21,619 bases of DNA from Candidatus Binatia bacterium (GTDB lineage Bacteria > Desulfobacterota_B > Binatia > UBA9968 > JAJDTQ01). Of this stretch, positions 7,832 through 15,097 are shown piece after piece. The position numbers were made by a program, and so were the translations under genes. Location: contig JAJDTQ010000097.1 of the NCBI GenBank assembly GCA_022827045.1, positions 1 through 21,619 on the forward strand. The letters are read 5' to 3'. The notes under the pieces were generated by a model. It worked only from the letters and a program-made list of their open reading frames with translations, was not told where the DNA came from and searched no databases. Each line of letters opens with the position of its first letter. Position 1 is the stretch's first letter.

Positions 7832-8329
7832 ATGCAAAAGGCCGTCTCGCTGCTGTTCGACGCGTTCTTCGTGGTGCTTCTGGCCGGCGCCGTGGTCACG
7901 GCCTGGCATTGGCCCTTCGCCACCGGGCTGTTTCCGCTGACCATCGCTATCCCGGTGCTGGTGGTGGCCGCCGCGCAGCTCACCAGGGACGTGTTTTTCA
8001 AGGGCCACGAGGACGGCGAGCCCCGTGAACGCATCCGTGACATCGAGGTGGACCGCTCCGTGCCCACGCACCTGGTGGTGCAAAGGGCGGGGACCTTCTA
8101 CCTGTGTGCCCTGGGCTTCCTGGCGGGCATCCTGCTCATTGGGTTCAAGCTGTCGGTTCCTCTGTTCATGGTGTTCTATTTCAGGCGTTTCAGCCGCGCG
8201 GGATGGATCGTGACGCTGATCCTGACGGGGCTCCTGACGGGGCTGGTACTCGGCGTGTTCGACGCCATCCTTCACGTGGCATGGCCGGACAACCTGCTCG
8301 GCCATATCATGGGGCGACGGGCGATATGA
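7832..8329 (+). CDS. tctB: Tripartite tricarboxylate transporter small permease TctB
   Basis: 165 aa with about four predicted membrane segments (about 5-24, 28-50, 88-108, 118-150) and a polar loop at 53-78. Size, topology and position directly after TctA identify TctB, the poorly conserved small membrane subunit of the TTT system. ATG 7832 follows the TctA stop by 3 bp, so the two are translationally coupled. The order here is A-B-C, whereas many TTT operons are C-B-A. Confidence 0.88.
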   Translation: MQKAVSLLFDAFFVVLLAGAVVTAWHWPFATGLFPLTIAIPVLVVAAAQLTRDVFFKGHEDGEPRERIRDIEVDRSVPTHLVVQRAGTFYLCALGFLAGILLIGFKLSVPLFMVFYFRRFSRAGWIVTLILTGLLTGLVLGVFDAILHVAWPDNLLGHIMGRRAI

Positions 8330-8357
8330 GATAGCGTCCTTCGTGCTGAGCCCTTCG

Positions 8358-8387
8358 TTGACATCCTCTTTGCGACGCGCTTATAGG
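8358..8387 (+). promoter_or_regulatory. Putative internal promoter for the binding-protein gene
   Basis: TTGACA (8358-8363) and TATAGG (8382-8387) with an 18-bp spacer, in the 115-bp gap before the tctC start at 8445. A separate promoter would allow the receptor to be made in excess of the permease. The match is by eye only. Confidence 0.4.
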
Positions 8388-8444
8388 AAGGAACCGGATG
8401 TGACACTCGTTGAACCGATGACCTTACCAACCCGGAGGGTTCCC

Positions 8445-9434
8445 ATGAAAACAAGAACGACCTGGACATGGCTGGCTTTGGCCTGCGTCGCGCTCTTCGC
8501 CGCCTCGGTGAGCGCGGCGGACAACGCCGCGGACTTCTACAAGGGCAAGCGCATGACGATGCTGGTGCAGTACTCGCCCGGCGGCACCTTCGACATCCGC
8601 GCCCGCTGGATGGCGCGGCACCTGCCCGCGGTCACCGGCGCCAGGGCTATCGTGCGGAACCTGCCGGGCGGCGGCGGTGTCGCCGGCTACAACCGGCTGT
8701 TCCGGCTCCCGCCGGACGGCCTGTCGCTGCTCACCGCGCACACCAAGCTGGTGGCCTTCGACATGTTCGGCCGCAAGGGAGTGAAGTACGATTACGACAA
8801 GTTCGGCTACCTCGGGCGGGTCATCCGCACCAACACGGCTGTGCTGGTGCGCAAGGACCTGCCGACGGACATCGAGGGGCTGCGCAAGCTCAAGCGCATC
8901 CGCATCGGCGCCTCCTCTCCCTTCAACGAGGGAATGATCGCCGAGATGTTCGATCTGCCCATCACCATCGTGCCGGGATACGGCGGCTCCTCGGAACGCA
9001 TGGCGGCGATCGCGCGCGGAGAGCTGGACGCCACCACCGCGTCCATTTCCACGGGCTTGAGGTTCAAGGACAGGGTCAACATCGCGTTTGCCTTCGTCAA
9101 GGACAAGCGCGCGCCCGACGTGCCGTCGCTGGAGGAGCTCGGCGCCAAGGAGCTGTGGCGCAGCTACGCGCTCTCGTTCTCCGACATCTTCGGCACGGTG
9201 GTCACTTCGCCCGGCGTACCCGAAGCCAGGCAGCAATACCTGAGCGCCGCGCTCAAGAAAATCACGGAGCTGGAAAAGGCGCAGAAGGAGGCCGCCAAGA
9301 TGAAGCTTGTGGTGCAGTGGACGGGTCCGGACGAGCTCAAGAAGACGCTGAAGCCGTTTCTGGACCTCAACGCAGAGACCACCAAGCAGCTCAAGCACGT
9401 CATCGAGCGCAAGTACGTCGGCAAGTTGAAGTAG
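8445..9434 (+). CDS. tctC: Tripartite tricarboxylate transporter periplasmic receptor TctC (Bug family)
   Basis: 329 aa. The N-terminus MKTRTTWTWLALACVALFAA...VSAAD is a Sec signal peptide with probable cleavage after VSA. The mature part starts with FYKGKRMTMLVQYSPGGTFDIRAR, the Bug-family opening, and has NLPGGGGVAGYN (about 75-86), the usual GGGG ligand-loop region, followed by PPDGLSLLTAH. It captures a carboxylate in the periplasm for TctAB. GGAGGG (8434-8439) 5 nt before ATG 8445 sets the start; in-frame sequence upstream lacks a leader. The stop codon TAG lies inside the dispersed repeat that begins at 9431. The ligand is unknown; aromatic carboxylates are inferred from the neighbours. 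Confidence 0.88.
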   Translation: MKTRTTWTWLALACVALFAASVSAADNAADFYKGKRMTMLVQYSPGGTFDIRARWMARHLPAVTGARAIVRNLPGGGGVAGYNRLFRLPPDGLSLLTAHTKLVAFDMFGRKGVKYDYDKFGYLGRVIRTNTAVLVRKDLPTDIEGLRKLKRIRIGASSPFNEGMIAEMFDLPITIVPGYGGSSERMAAIARGELDATTASISTGLRFKDRVNIAFAFVKDKRAPDVPSLEELGAKELWRSYALSFSDIFGTVVTSPGVPEARQQYLSAALKKITELEKAQKEAAKMKLVVQWTGPDELKKTLKPFLDLNAETTKQLKHVIERKYVGKLK

Positions 9435-9457
9435 GGGCGGGTTTCCGACCCGCCGGC
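9431..9457. repeat. Dispersed hairpin repeat (GTAGGGGCG type), overlaps tctC stop
   Basis: Arms GGCGGGT (9436-9442) and ACCCGCC (9448-9454) around TTCCG, headed by GTAGGGGCG (9431-9439) like the repeat at 1882-1907. The hairpin directly follows the tctC coding region and uses TAG of its head as the tctC stop. It lacks a T-run, so it is more likely a dispersed palindrome or RNA-stabilising hairpin than an intrinsic terminator. Confidence 0.55.
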
Positions 9458-9513
9458 GCCTGCCGAGCCGAGCCTCTTCGTTCGGGCGCCATGGAGTAGA
9501 TTCGGAGCGAGAC

Positions 9514-10698
9514 ATGGAGATCAAGTTCGGATTGATCAGTGCGGATTCCCACTGCGGCTTCGACCGGGACGCCTTCACCTCGCGCATGTCCGCGGCCAAG
9601 TGGGGCGAGCGCATCCCACAGGTGAAGCAGGTGGAGGAGGACGGCCGGAAGGTGGACCGCTGGTGCGTCTACGGCAAGCCCCGAGGCGACAACGTGGGCA
9701 ACTGCCCGGCGCTCATGGGCGACCCCTTCCCTACCTACCCGCAGCACTGGGAGGAGGTGCCGGCGCTGGGGTACGACCCGGCGGAGCGGCTCAAGGCATT
9801 GGACGCCGACGGCATCGATGCAGAAGTGCTGTTCCCCAATCCCCCGGGCGGGACCTTCTACGAGTGCGGCGACCCGGAGTTCGAGCTGGACGTGGTGCGC
9901 GCCTACAACGACTCCCTGGCTGAATGGACCCGGGTCAGCGACCGCTACTTCCCGGTAAGCATCATCCCGTACCTGAGCGGCCCGGCGACCATCCGGGGCG
10001 AGATCGAGCGCGCCACCGAGGCCGGGCACCGGGGCATCAACCTGCAGGGCGAGACCCCGGGCGAGCTACCCCACCTCACCGATCCCTACTGGGACCCGAT
10101 GTGGGACGCGTGCCAGAGCCTGGACGTGCCGGTGCACTTCCACGGCTCGTGCGGACTCTCGGCGGGCCGGTCCACCCGCTTCTGGAGCGGCTACTCCCCG
10201 CGGCAGGGGCACTCGGCCATGACCGCCACCTCCGCGACGACGCCGGCGCAGATCATTCCGCACCTGGTCTTCAGCGGCATCACCGAACGCTTCCCGCGCC
10301 TCAAGTTCGTATTCGCCGAGGCGGGCATCGGCGGCCTCAACTACGTGCTGGCCGCCTGCGACCACGAGTGGGAAACGCGCCACCTCTGGACCGAGGGGTT
10401 GAGCACGCGTCCGAGCGAGGCGGTGCGGCGGCAGATGTTCACCAACTTCTGGTTCGAGAACGAAGGCATCAAGCTGCGCCACGACATCGGCATCGACAAC
10501 CTCATGTGGGAATCGGACTTCCCCCACGTGACCGCCTTCTACCCACGTTCCTGGGAAGCGGTGGAAGACGTGCTCCAGGGCGTCTCCGCCGGAGACCGCC
10601 GGAAGCTGCTCTACGAGAACGCCGTGCGCGTCTACCGCATGGACGCGGTGGTACGCGTGGCGGAACGCGGCAGGGAGCCCGTGGAAGCGCGCCCATGA
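9514..10698 (+). CDS. Amidohydrolase-2 family protein with complete metal site
   Basis: 394-aa PF04909 protein. Motifs: ISADSH (D11, H13), PVHFHGS (H208, H210), FAEAGIGG (E269) and MWESDFPH (D335, H338). All expected metal-site positions are present, so it is likely an active decarboxylase or C-C hydrolase. It belongs to a subgroup with DPxWDPxWDAC (190-200), shared with the next gene. The last 20 residues are a charged tail outside the barrel. GGAG about 6 nt before ATG 9514 supports the start. It overlaps the next amidohydrolase gene by ATGA, so the two are coupled and may form a heteromer. Substrate unknown. Confidence 0.85.
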   Translation: MEIKFGLISADSHCGFDRDAFTSRMSAAKWGERIPQVKQVEEDGRKVDRWCVYGKPRGDNVGNCPALMGDPFPTYPQHWEEVPALGYDPAERLKALDADGIDAEVLFPNPPGGTFYECGDPEFELDVVRAYNDSLAEWTRVSDRYFPVSIIPYLSGPATIRGEIERATEAGHRGINLQGETPGELPHLTDPYWDPMWDACQSLDVPVHFHGSCGLSAGRSTRFWSGYSPRQGHSAMTATSATTPAQIIPHLVFSGITERFPRLKFVFAEAGIGGLNYVLAACDHEWETRHLWTEGLSTRPSEAVRRQMFTNFWFENEGIKLRHDIGIDNLMWESDFPHVTAFYPRSWEAVEDVLQGVSAGDRRKLLYENAVRVYRMDAVVRVAERGREPVEARP

Positions 10699-11843
10699 GC
10701 CCGGGGCGCGATTTCGTCAGCGTCGACGACCACGTCCAGGAGCCGCCCGACCTGTGGACCAGCCGGCTCTCCCGGAGCCGGTTCGGCGACCGCATCCCGC
10801 ATCTGGAGCGCGACGCTGACGGCGCCGAGCGCTGGGTGGTGGACGGCCGGCCGTTCCTGGACGGCAAGGTGGCGTCGGCCGGGGCGCTCATGCCCGACCG
10901 CAACCGCGAGCCCCGCTGCTGGGAGGAAGTGCCCGCCGCCGCCTGGTCGCCAGCGGAACGGCTCAAGGCCATGGACGCCGCCGGCATCGCCTTTTCCGTG
11001 CTCTTTCCCACGGTCGCCGGCATGGCTGGAGAAGCCTTCGGACGGCTCGACGACCCGGAGTTGGAGATCGCATGCATCCGGGCCTACAACGACTGGCTGC
11101 TGGAGGAATGGGCTTCCGCCAGCCCGCGTTTCATCCCCCAGTGCATCGTACCCATCTGGCCGCCGGAGGCCGTGGCCGCGGAGATGCGGCGGGCCGTGGC
11201 CAAGGGGCACCGGGGCATCGCCTTTCCGGCGCTACCCATGCACCTGCGGGACGTGCCCCACGTGAGCGACCCGGAGTACGATCCCGTGTGGAGCGCGTGC
11301 GAGGAAATGGGAGTGCCGGTGGCGCTGCACGCCGGGGCGTCGACGGAGCTGTTGTACCCGGCCTTCTCCGGCCTCGCCCCGGCCCTGTCCGAGGCCGTGG
11401 ACGCGGTGACGCGGCCCATGTCCAGCGTCTACGTGCTATCGCTGTTGTCCTTCTCACGGGTGCTGCTGCGCCATCCGCGCCTGCGGCTGGTGTTCGCGGA
11501 GAGCGCCCTGAGCTGGGCGATGCTGTACCTGGAATGGGCCGACCACCAGTTCGAGCACGACGGCTTGGCGCGCGAAGGCTATGACCTCAAGCCCTCGGAA
11601 ATGTTTCAGCGCCAGTGCTACCTGACGGCGTGGTTCGACGAGGTCGCGCCGTTCGTGGGCTACCTCGGGGAAGACCACATCCTGTGGTCGACCAACCTGC
11701 CCCTGACCACCTCCACCTGGCCGCGCACCCGTGAGACCGTGGAGCGCTGCTTCAAGGGCGTCGCCGACGGCGCGCGGGAAAAGATCCTGTGGAGCACCGC
11801 CGCCGGGCTCTACGGCATCGAGGCCACGGCTCCGAGGGTTTGA
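10695..11843 (+). CDS. Amidohydrolase-2 family protein with Asp-to-Asn change at the metal site
   Basis: 382-aa PF04909 protein paired with the preceding gene by an ATGA overlap at 10695-10698. It keeps VSVDDH (D11, H13), VALHAG (H212) and FAESALSW (E269). The motif that is normally MWxSDxPH reads ILWSTNLPL, with N334 (codon AAC, 11694-11696) in place of the metal-binding or catalytic aspartate and no following histidine. Either it is a non-catalytic partner of the upstream enzyme or it uses a modified mechanism. It is otherwise full length with no frame damage, so it is probably under selection. ATG 10695 is chosen from the overlap; the longer open frame upstream lies inside the previous gene. 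Confidence 0.82.
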   Translation: MSPGRDFVSVDDHVQEPPDLWTSRLSRSRFGDRIPHLERDADGAERWVVDGRPFLDGKVASAGALMPDRNREPRCWEEVPAAAWSPAERLKAMDAAGIAFSVLFPTVAGMAGEAFGRLDDPELEIACIRAYNDWLLEEWASASPRFIPQCIVPIWPPEAVAAEMRRAVAKGHRGIAFPALPMHLRDVPHVSDPEYDPVWSACEEMGVPVALHAGASTELLYPAFSGLAPALSEAVDAVTRPMSSVYVLSLLSFSRVLLRHPRLRLVFAESALSWAMLYLEWADHQFEHDGLAREGYDLKPSEMFQRQCYLTAWFDEVAPFVGYLGEDHILWSTNLPLTTSTWPRTRETVERCFKGVADGAREKILWSTAAGLYGIEATAPRV

Positions 11844-11869
11844 AGCCGACGCATCGTTGGGGGTATACA
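11840..11869 (+). promoter_or_regulatory. Weak promoter candidate before the first aldolase gene
   Basis: TTGAAG (11840-11845) and TATACA (11864-11869), 18 bp apart, in the 65-bp gap before ATG 11909. Each box matches the consensus at four of six bases. Read-through from upstream remains the simpler explanation. Confidence 0.25.
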
Positions 11870-11908
11870 GAGTTTGGACACAACCAGCTTCAGTCGAGGA
11901 GGTGACCC

Positions 11909-12868
11909 ATGTTGACCGCAAAGGACGTGGGCGGAGTCATGGGCATGATGCCCGCCTTCGCCACCGACGACGCAACCGACATCAACGCGACCCAGACCGT
12001 CGCCGTGGACAACCTGGCCGAGGGCGTGGACCGGATCATCAAGGACGGCATCGACGTCATATCCACCACCGGGACCTACGGCGAGTGTTACAACCTGCTG
12101 TGGGAGGAGTTCCAGACCATCACCACCGCCGCCGTGGACACGGTCAAGAAGCGGGTACCACTGTTCATCGGCGTCACCAGCCCGAACCCACGGGAAGTCG
12201 TGCAGAAGATGAACTTCGTCAAAGAGACGGCCGCGGACGGCGTGCTCCTGGGCGTGCCCTATTATGAGACGCTGCCTGTGGACGACGCCATCCGGTTCTA
12301 CCACGACATCGCCGACCTGTTCCCGACGCTCAACATCCTGATCTACCACAACCCGGGCAACCACAAGTTCACGCTGCCGGTGGGGGCGTTCAAGGAGCTG
12401 GTGAAGAAGCCCAGCATCGTCGGCATGAAGGACAGCCACCGGACCACCACCGCGTTCATGAACCTGCAGCGCATCACCCAGGGCCGCATCAGCGTCTTCG
12501 TGAACCAGACGCAGTTCTACCCCTACTACGGCATGGGCGCGGCCGGCTGCTGGTCCACCGAGGTGTGGATGGGACCGTGGCCGATCCTGCACCTGCGGAA
12601 TCTGGTCAGGCGCGGCGAGAACGACAAGGCCGCCGAGGTCATCGCCGACATCAACGTCGCCAGCCAGGGCAAACCCGTGCCGGGCGAGGGCTTCAAGCGG
12701 CCCGCCGAGTACGCGGACTACTGCAAGGTGGGACCCACCCGGGTGCCGTTCCTCAACTTCCCGGACAACCAGATCGACCGCGCCAAGAAGCGCGCCGCCC
12801 ACTGGCAGGAGATGAACGAGCGCTACCGTCCGCTGGTGGAAGCCGAGAACGGCCGCACCGCGGCATAA
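11909..12868 (+). CDS. DapA-superfamily aldolase, NahE/PhdJ-like hydratase-aldolase
   Basis: 319 aa, class I aldolase of the DHDPS/NAL superfamily. Visible landmarks are STTGTYGEC (52-60, pyruvate carboxylate-binding loop), YHNPGN with Y146 (catalytic tyrosine) and VGMKDS with K174 (Schiff-base lysine). The N-terminal TAKDVGGVMGMMPAF and GTYGECYNLLWEE resemble the trans-o-hydroxybenzylidenepyruvate and 2-carboxybenzalpyruvate hydratase-aldolases of naphthalene/phenanthrene catabolism more than lysine-pathway DapA. Such enzymes split the chain left after ring opening into pyruvate and an aldehyde. A strong GAGGAGGTGA site precedes ATG 11909. A close paralogue is at 19534. The lack of lysine-pathway neighbours supports a catabolic role. 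Confidence 0.83.
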   Translation: MLTAKDVGGVMGMMPAFATDDATDINATQTVAVDNLAEGVDRIIKDGIDVISTTGTYGECYNLLWEEFQTITTAAVDTVKKRVPLFIGVTSPNPREVVQKMNFVKETAADGVLLGVPYYETLPVDDAIRFYHDIADLFPTLNILIYHNPGNHKFTLPVGAFKELVKKPSIVGMKDSHRTTTAFMNLQRITQGRISVFVNQTQFYPYYGMGAAGCWSTEVWMGPWPILHLRNLVRRGENDKAAEVIADINVASQGKPVPGEGFKRPAEYADYCKVGPTRVPFLNFPDNQIDRAKKRAAHWQEMNERYRPLVEAENGRTAA

Positions 12869-12881
12869 CCTCCCTGTGCAC

Positions 12882-12909
12882 GCCGGGGCGGTCCACGGAC
12901 CGCCCCGGC
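12882..12909 (+). terminator. Strong GC hairpin after the first aldolase gene
   Basis: A perfect 13-bp inverted repeat, GCCGGGGCGGTCC (12882-12894) and GGACCGCCCCGGC (12897-12909), separated by two bases. It starts 13 bp after the aldolase stop. No T-run follows, so it may attenuate or process the transcript rather than act as a full intrinsic terminator. It lies before the MFS gene. Confidence 0.45.
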
Positions 12910-12955
12910 AACCCTCACCATCGAAACGAAGCAGCGAAACCGGAGGATCACGAGA

Positions 12956-14158
12956 CTGAAGCCATCCCTCGGCGCACTGGTCCATCGCGACTTCCGCCTG
13001 CTGTGTCTGGCCATCCTGGCCACGTCCTTCGGTTTCTACATCCAGCGGACCGTGGAGCTGTGGCTCGTCTACCAACTGACGGGCTCCGCCTTCCACCTGG
13101 GCCTCACGGGACTGGTGCGCGGGATTCCGGTCTTCGTCCTCTCGCCCTTTGGCGGCGTCCTCGCCGACCGCATCGACCGCCGCCGGTTCGTGATCCTGGT
13201 GCAGACCGGCAACGGCGTCGTGAACGCCGGGCTGGCATTCCTCGCACTCGCGGGCCTGTTGGAGGTCTGGCACATCTATGTCTCGGCGTTCATGAACGCG
13301 TCGCTGAACGCCCTTGGCGCGCCCGCCCGCAACGCGATGGCGCCCGGGCTCGTGCCGCGGGAGATGCTCCTCAACGCCCTGTCGTTCACGGCCATGAGCC
13401 GGAAAATGTCGCAGCTCACGGCGCCGCCCTTGGCCGGCTTTCTCATCTTCTTACTCGGCTCCGGTCCATCCTATGCCTTCAACGCCTGCGTCTACTTTTC
13501 GGCGGCCTTCCTGGTGACGGCGATCCACTACGTGTCCGACGTGTCCGGCGTCCGCGAGTCTCCCTTCCGCAGCCTGATGGAGGGCTTCGCGTTCGTTCGG
13601 CGGGAGGCCGTGGTGTGGGTCTCTCTCGCCATGGAGCTCATCACCGTCTACCTGGGGAGCCACCGGGCGTTGCTGCCGATTTTCGTAGCCGCCCTCGGCG
13701 CCGGCGCCCAAGGCTTCGGCCTGCTGCTATCGGCGTCCGCCGCCGGCGCCATCCTCGGCGTCGCCGTGATCATGTCCCTGGGCGACCTCCGGTACAAGGG
13801 GCTTTGGATGGCGTTCGGGCTCTTCGTCTACTCCGTTTTTCTCGCGATGCTGGCGCTGTCGGAGTGGTTCCTACTGGCGATGGCCGCGGTTTTCCTGCTG
13901 GGCTTCTTCGAAGCCGTGCAGATGGTGATTTGCAACGCCATCGTCCAGGCCATGACTCCCGACAGGCTGAGAGGGCGGGTGCTGAGCTTCCAGCGGATGA
14001 TGGGCGTTGGCGGCACCAGCCTGGGAGAGGCACAGTCGGGCTTCGTCGCCGCGCTTCTCGGCGCCCCTCTAACCCTGATCGCCGCCGCCGCGGCCTGCGC
14101 CGTCTCCACCCTGGGGCTCATGACCTTCAAGCGGGAGATCCGCAAGGCGGATTTGTGA
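12956..14158 (+). CDS. MFS transporter (MFS_3/EntS-like), probable CTG start
   Basis: About 400 aa with roughly eleven or twelve hydrophobic helices and the MFS loop motif GGVLADRIDRRR between helices 2 and 3. It resembles the MFS_3 group (enterobactin exporter EntS-like). The family N-terminus HRDFRLLCLAILATSFGFYIQR is encoded in frame before the first normal start codon (GTG 13052, which would delete helix 1). No ATG, GTG or TTG occurs in frame between the previous stop at 12866 and 13052. CTG 12956, 9 nt after GGAGG (12942-12946), is the best start and gives KPSLGALVHRDF. Likely an inner-membrane exporter or importer of a pathway compound; substrate unknown. It follows the hairpin at 12882-12909. 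Confidence 0.75.
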   Translation: MKPSLGALVHRDFRLLCLAILATSFGFYIQRTVELWLVYQLTGSAFHLGLTGLVRGIPVFVLSPFGGVLADRIDRRRFVILVQTGNGVVNAGLAFLALAGLLEVWHIYVSAFMNASLNALGAPARNAMAPGLVPREMLLNALSFTAMSRKMSQLTAPPLAGFLIFLLGSGPSYAFNACVYFSAAFLVTAIHYVSDVSGVRESPFRSLMEGFAFVRREAVVWVSLAMELITVYLGSHRALLPIFVAALGAGAQGFGLLLSASAAGAILGVAVIMSLGDLRYKGLWMAFGLFVYSVFLAMLALSEWFLLAMAAVFLLGFFEAVQMVICNAIVQAMTPDRLRGRVLSFQRMMGVGGTSLGEAQSGFVAALLGAPLTLIAAAAACAVSTLGLMTFKREIRKADL

Positions 14159-14203
14159 TAGAAGGGACGCGATCCTCTCTCTTGTCGCGAAGGAGATCCG
14201 ACC

Positions 14204-15046
14204 ATGATGGTTTGTCCGTATGACGGCGAGCGCCTGTTGCTGATCCTTCAGGTGGACCACTCCCGGGTCACCGGGTGGCTGGCGGCCCATTGGGGAAATA
14301 ACGAGTTCGCGCGGCCCGCACCCTACGCAGCCATGGTGCTGGCGGCCCAGGAGCACGATACCGGCTGGTGGGACTGGGAGATCAAGCCGCAGCTCAACGA
14401 CGAGGGCCTGCCGTCGGACTACATCGGCAGCATCAGGCACCTGGGAATGGGGGTCTGGCTGACATTCTACCGGAACGGCATCACCCGCCTGGCGGAGCAG
14501 GACGCCTACGCGGGATATATCGTCTCGCTGCACGCGGAGGCGTTGCTGAGCCAAGGGAAAGGGCTGCTCTCCTACATGCCGGACTATACGGTCCATCCCG
14601 AGGTCCGCGACTTCCTGCGGGAGCAGGAGGCGTACCGCGCGAGGCTGATGGAGAGACTGGAGGAGTCGCCGGAGTACCACGACTGCATATCTGACAAGCA
14701 GTTTTGGACCAACTTCAAGCTCATGGAGATCTACGACCAGATGGGGCAGTTCATCTGCAATCGCTACCCATTCAACTCGACCCACCGCAAGAACGGTCCG
14801 AGCCCCACGCTGAGCGGCATCACGGCGCCCGTGGAGCCCGGCGTTGAAGATGCCCTGCTCACCTTCGACATCCGGGACGAGCGCAACGCCGTGGTCACAC
14901 CCTACCCTTTCGATGTGGATCCGTTGCCGGTGTCGTTCCAGGGACGTCTGATCCCGAACAGACGATACGAGAGTCAGGCAGAGTTCCTGGGAGAGTATTA
15001 TGGCGCGGAACGGCTGCCGATCAGCTACACGCTGCGTTCCGGCTAG
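14204..15046 (+). CDS. DUF3891 family protein
   Basis: 280 aa matching the DUF3891 pattern: LLILQVDHSRVTGWLAAHWGN near the N-terminus (H19, H29), then AAQEHDTGWWDWE (H51, D52), then a helical middle with H110. The spaced histidines and the HD pair suggest a metal-binding helical domain of HD type, but no reaction is established for the family. AAGGAG (14190-14195) lies 8 nt before ATG 14204; ATG 14207 is also possible. It is soluble, with no leader or membrane segment. It is the last gene of the plus-strand array, 45 bp after the MFS gene, and faces a convergent gene 51 bp away. No clear terminator is seen in that gap. Confidence 0.75.
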   Translation: MMVCPYDGERLLLILQVDHSRVTGWLAAHWGNNEFARPAPYAAMVLAAQEHDTGWWDWEIKPQLNDEGLPSDYIGSIRHLGMGVWLTFYRNGITRLAEQDAYAGYIVSLHAEALLSQGKGLLSYMPDYTVHPEVRDFLREQEAYRARLMERLEESPEYHDCISDKQFWTNFKLMEIYDQMGQFICNRYPFNSTHRKNGPSPTLSGITAPVEPGVEDALLTFDIRDERNAVVTPYPFDVDPLPVSFQGRLIPNRRYESQAEFLGEYYGAERLPISYTLRSG

Positions 15047-15097
15047 CGCCGCCCGCAACCCATGGACACCCGTTTTCGCGCCAACAGCCTATCGGCG

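Noticed and set aside
1859..8305. Long open frames on the minus strand opposite the plus-strand array (for example 1859-3355, 3045-4952 and 6107-8305).
   Set aside because: They lie antisense to genes with clear family motifs. Their translations are rich in His, Arg, Gly, Ala and Gln as expected of GC-rich shadow frames, and they match no family.
11909..12868. Lysine-pathway dihydrodipicolinate synthase (dapA).
   Set aside because: The catalytic residues are shared by the whole superfamily, but the N-terminal and GTYGEC regions look like hydratase-aldolases and no lysine-pathway genes are nearby.
15047..15097. Terminator expected between the convergent DUF3891 and amidohydrolase genes.
   Set aside because: No convincing stem with T-run could be found in these 51 bases.
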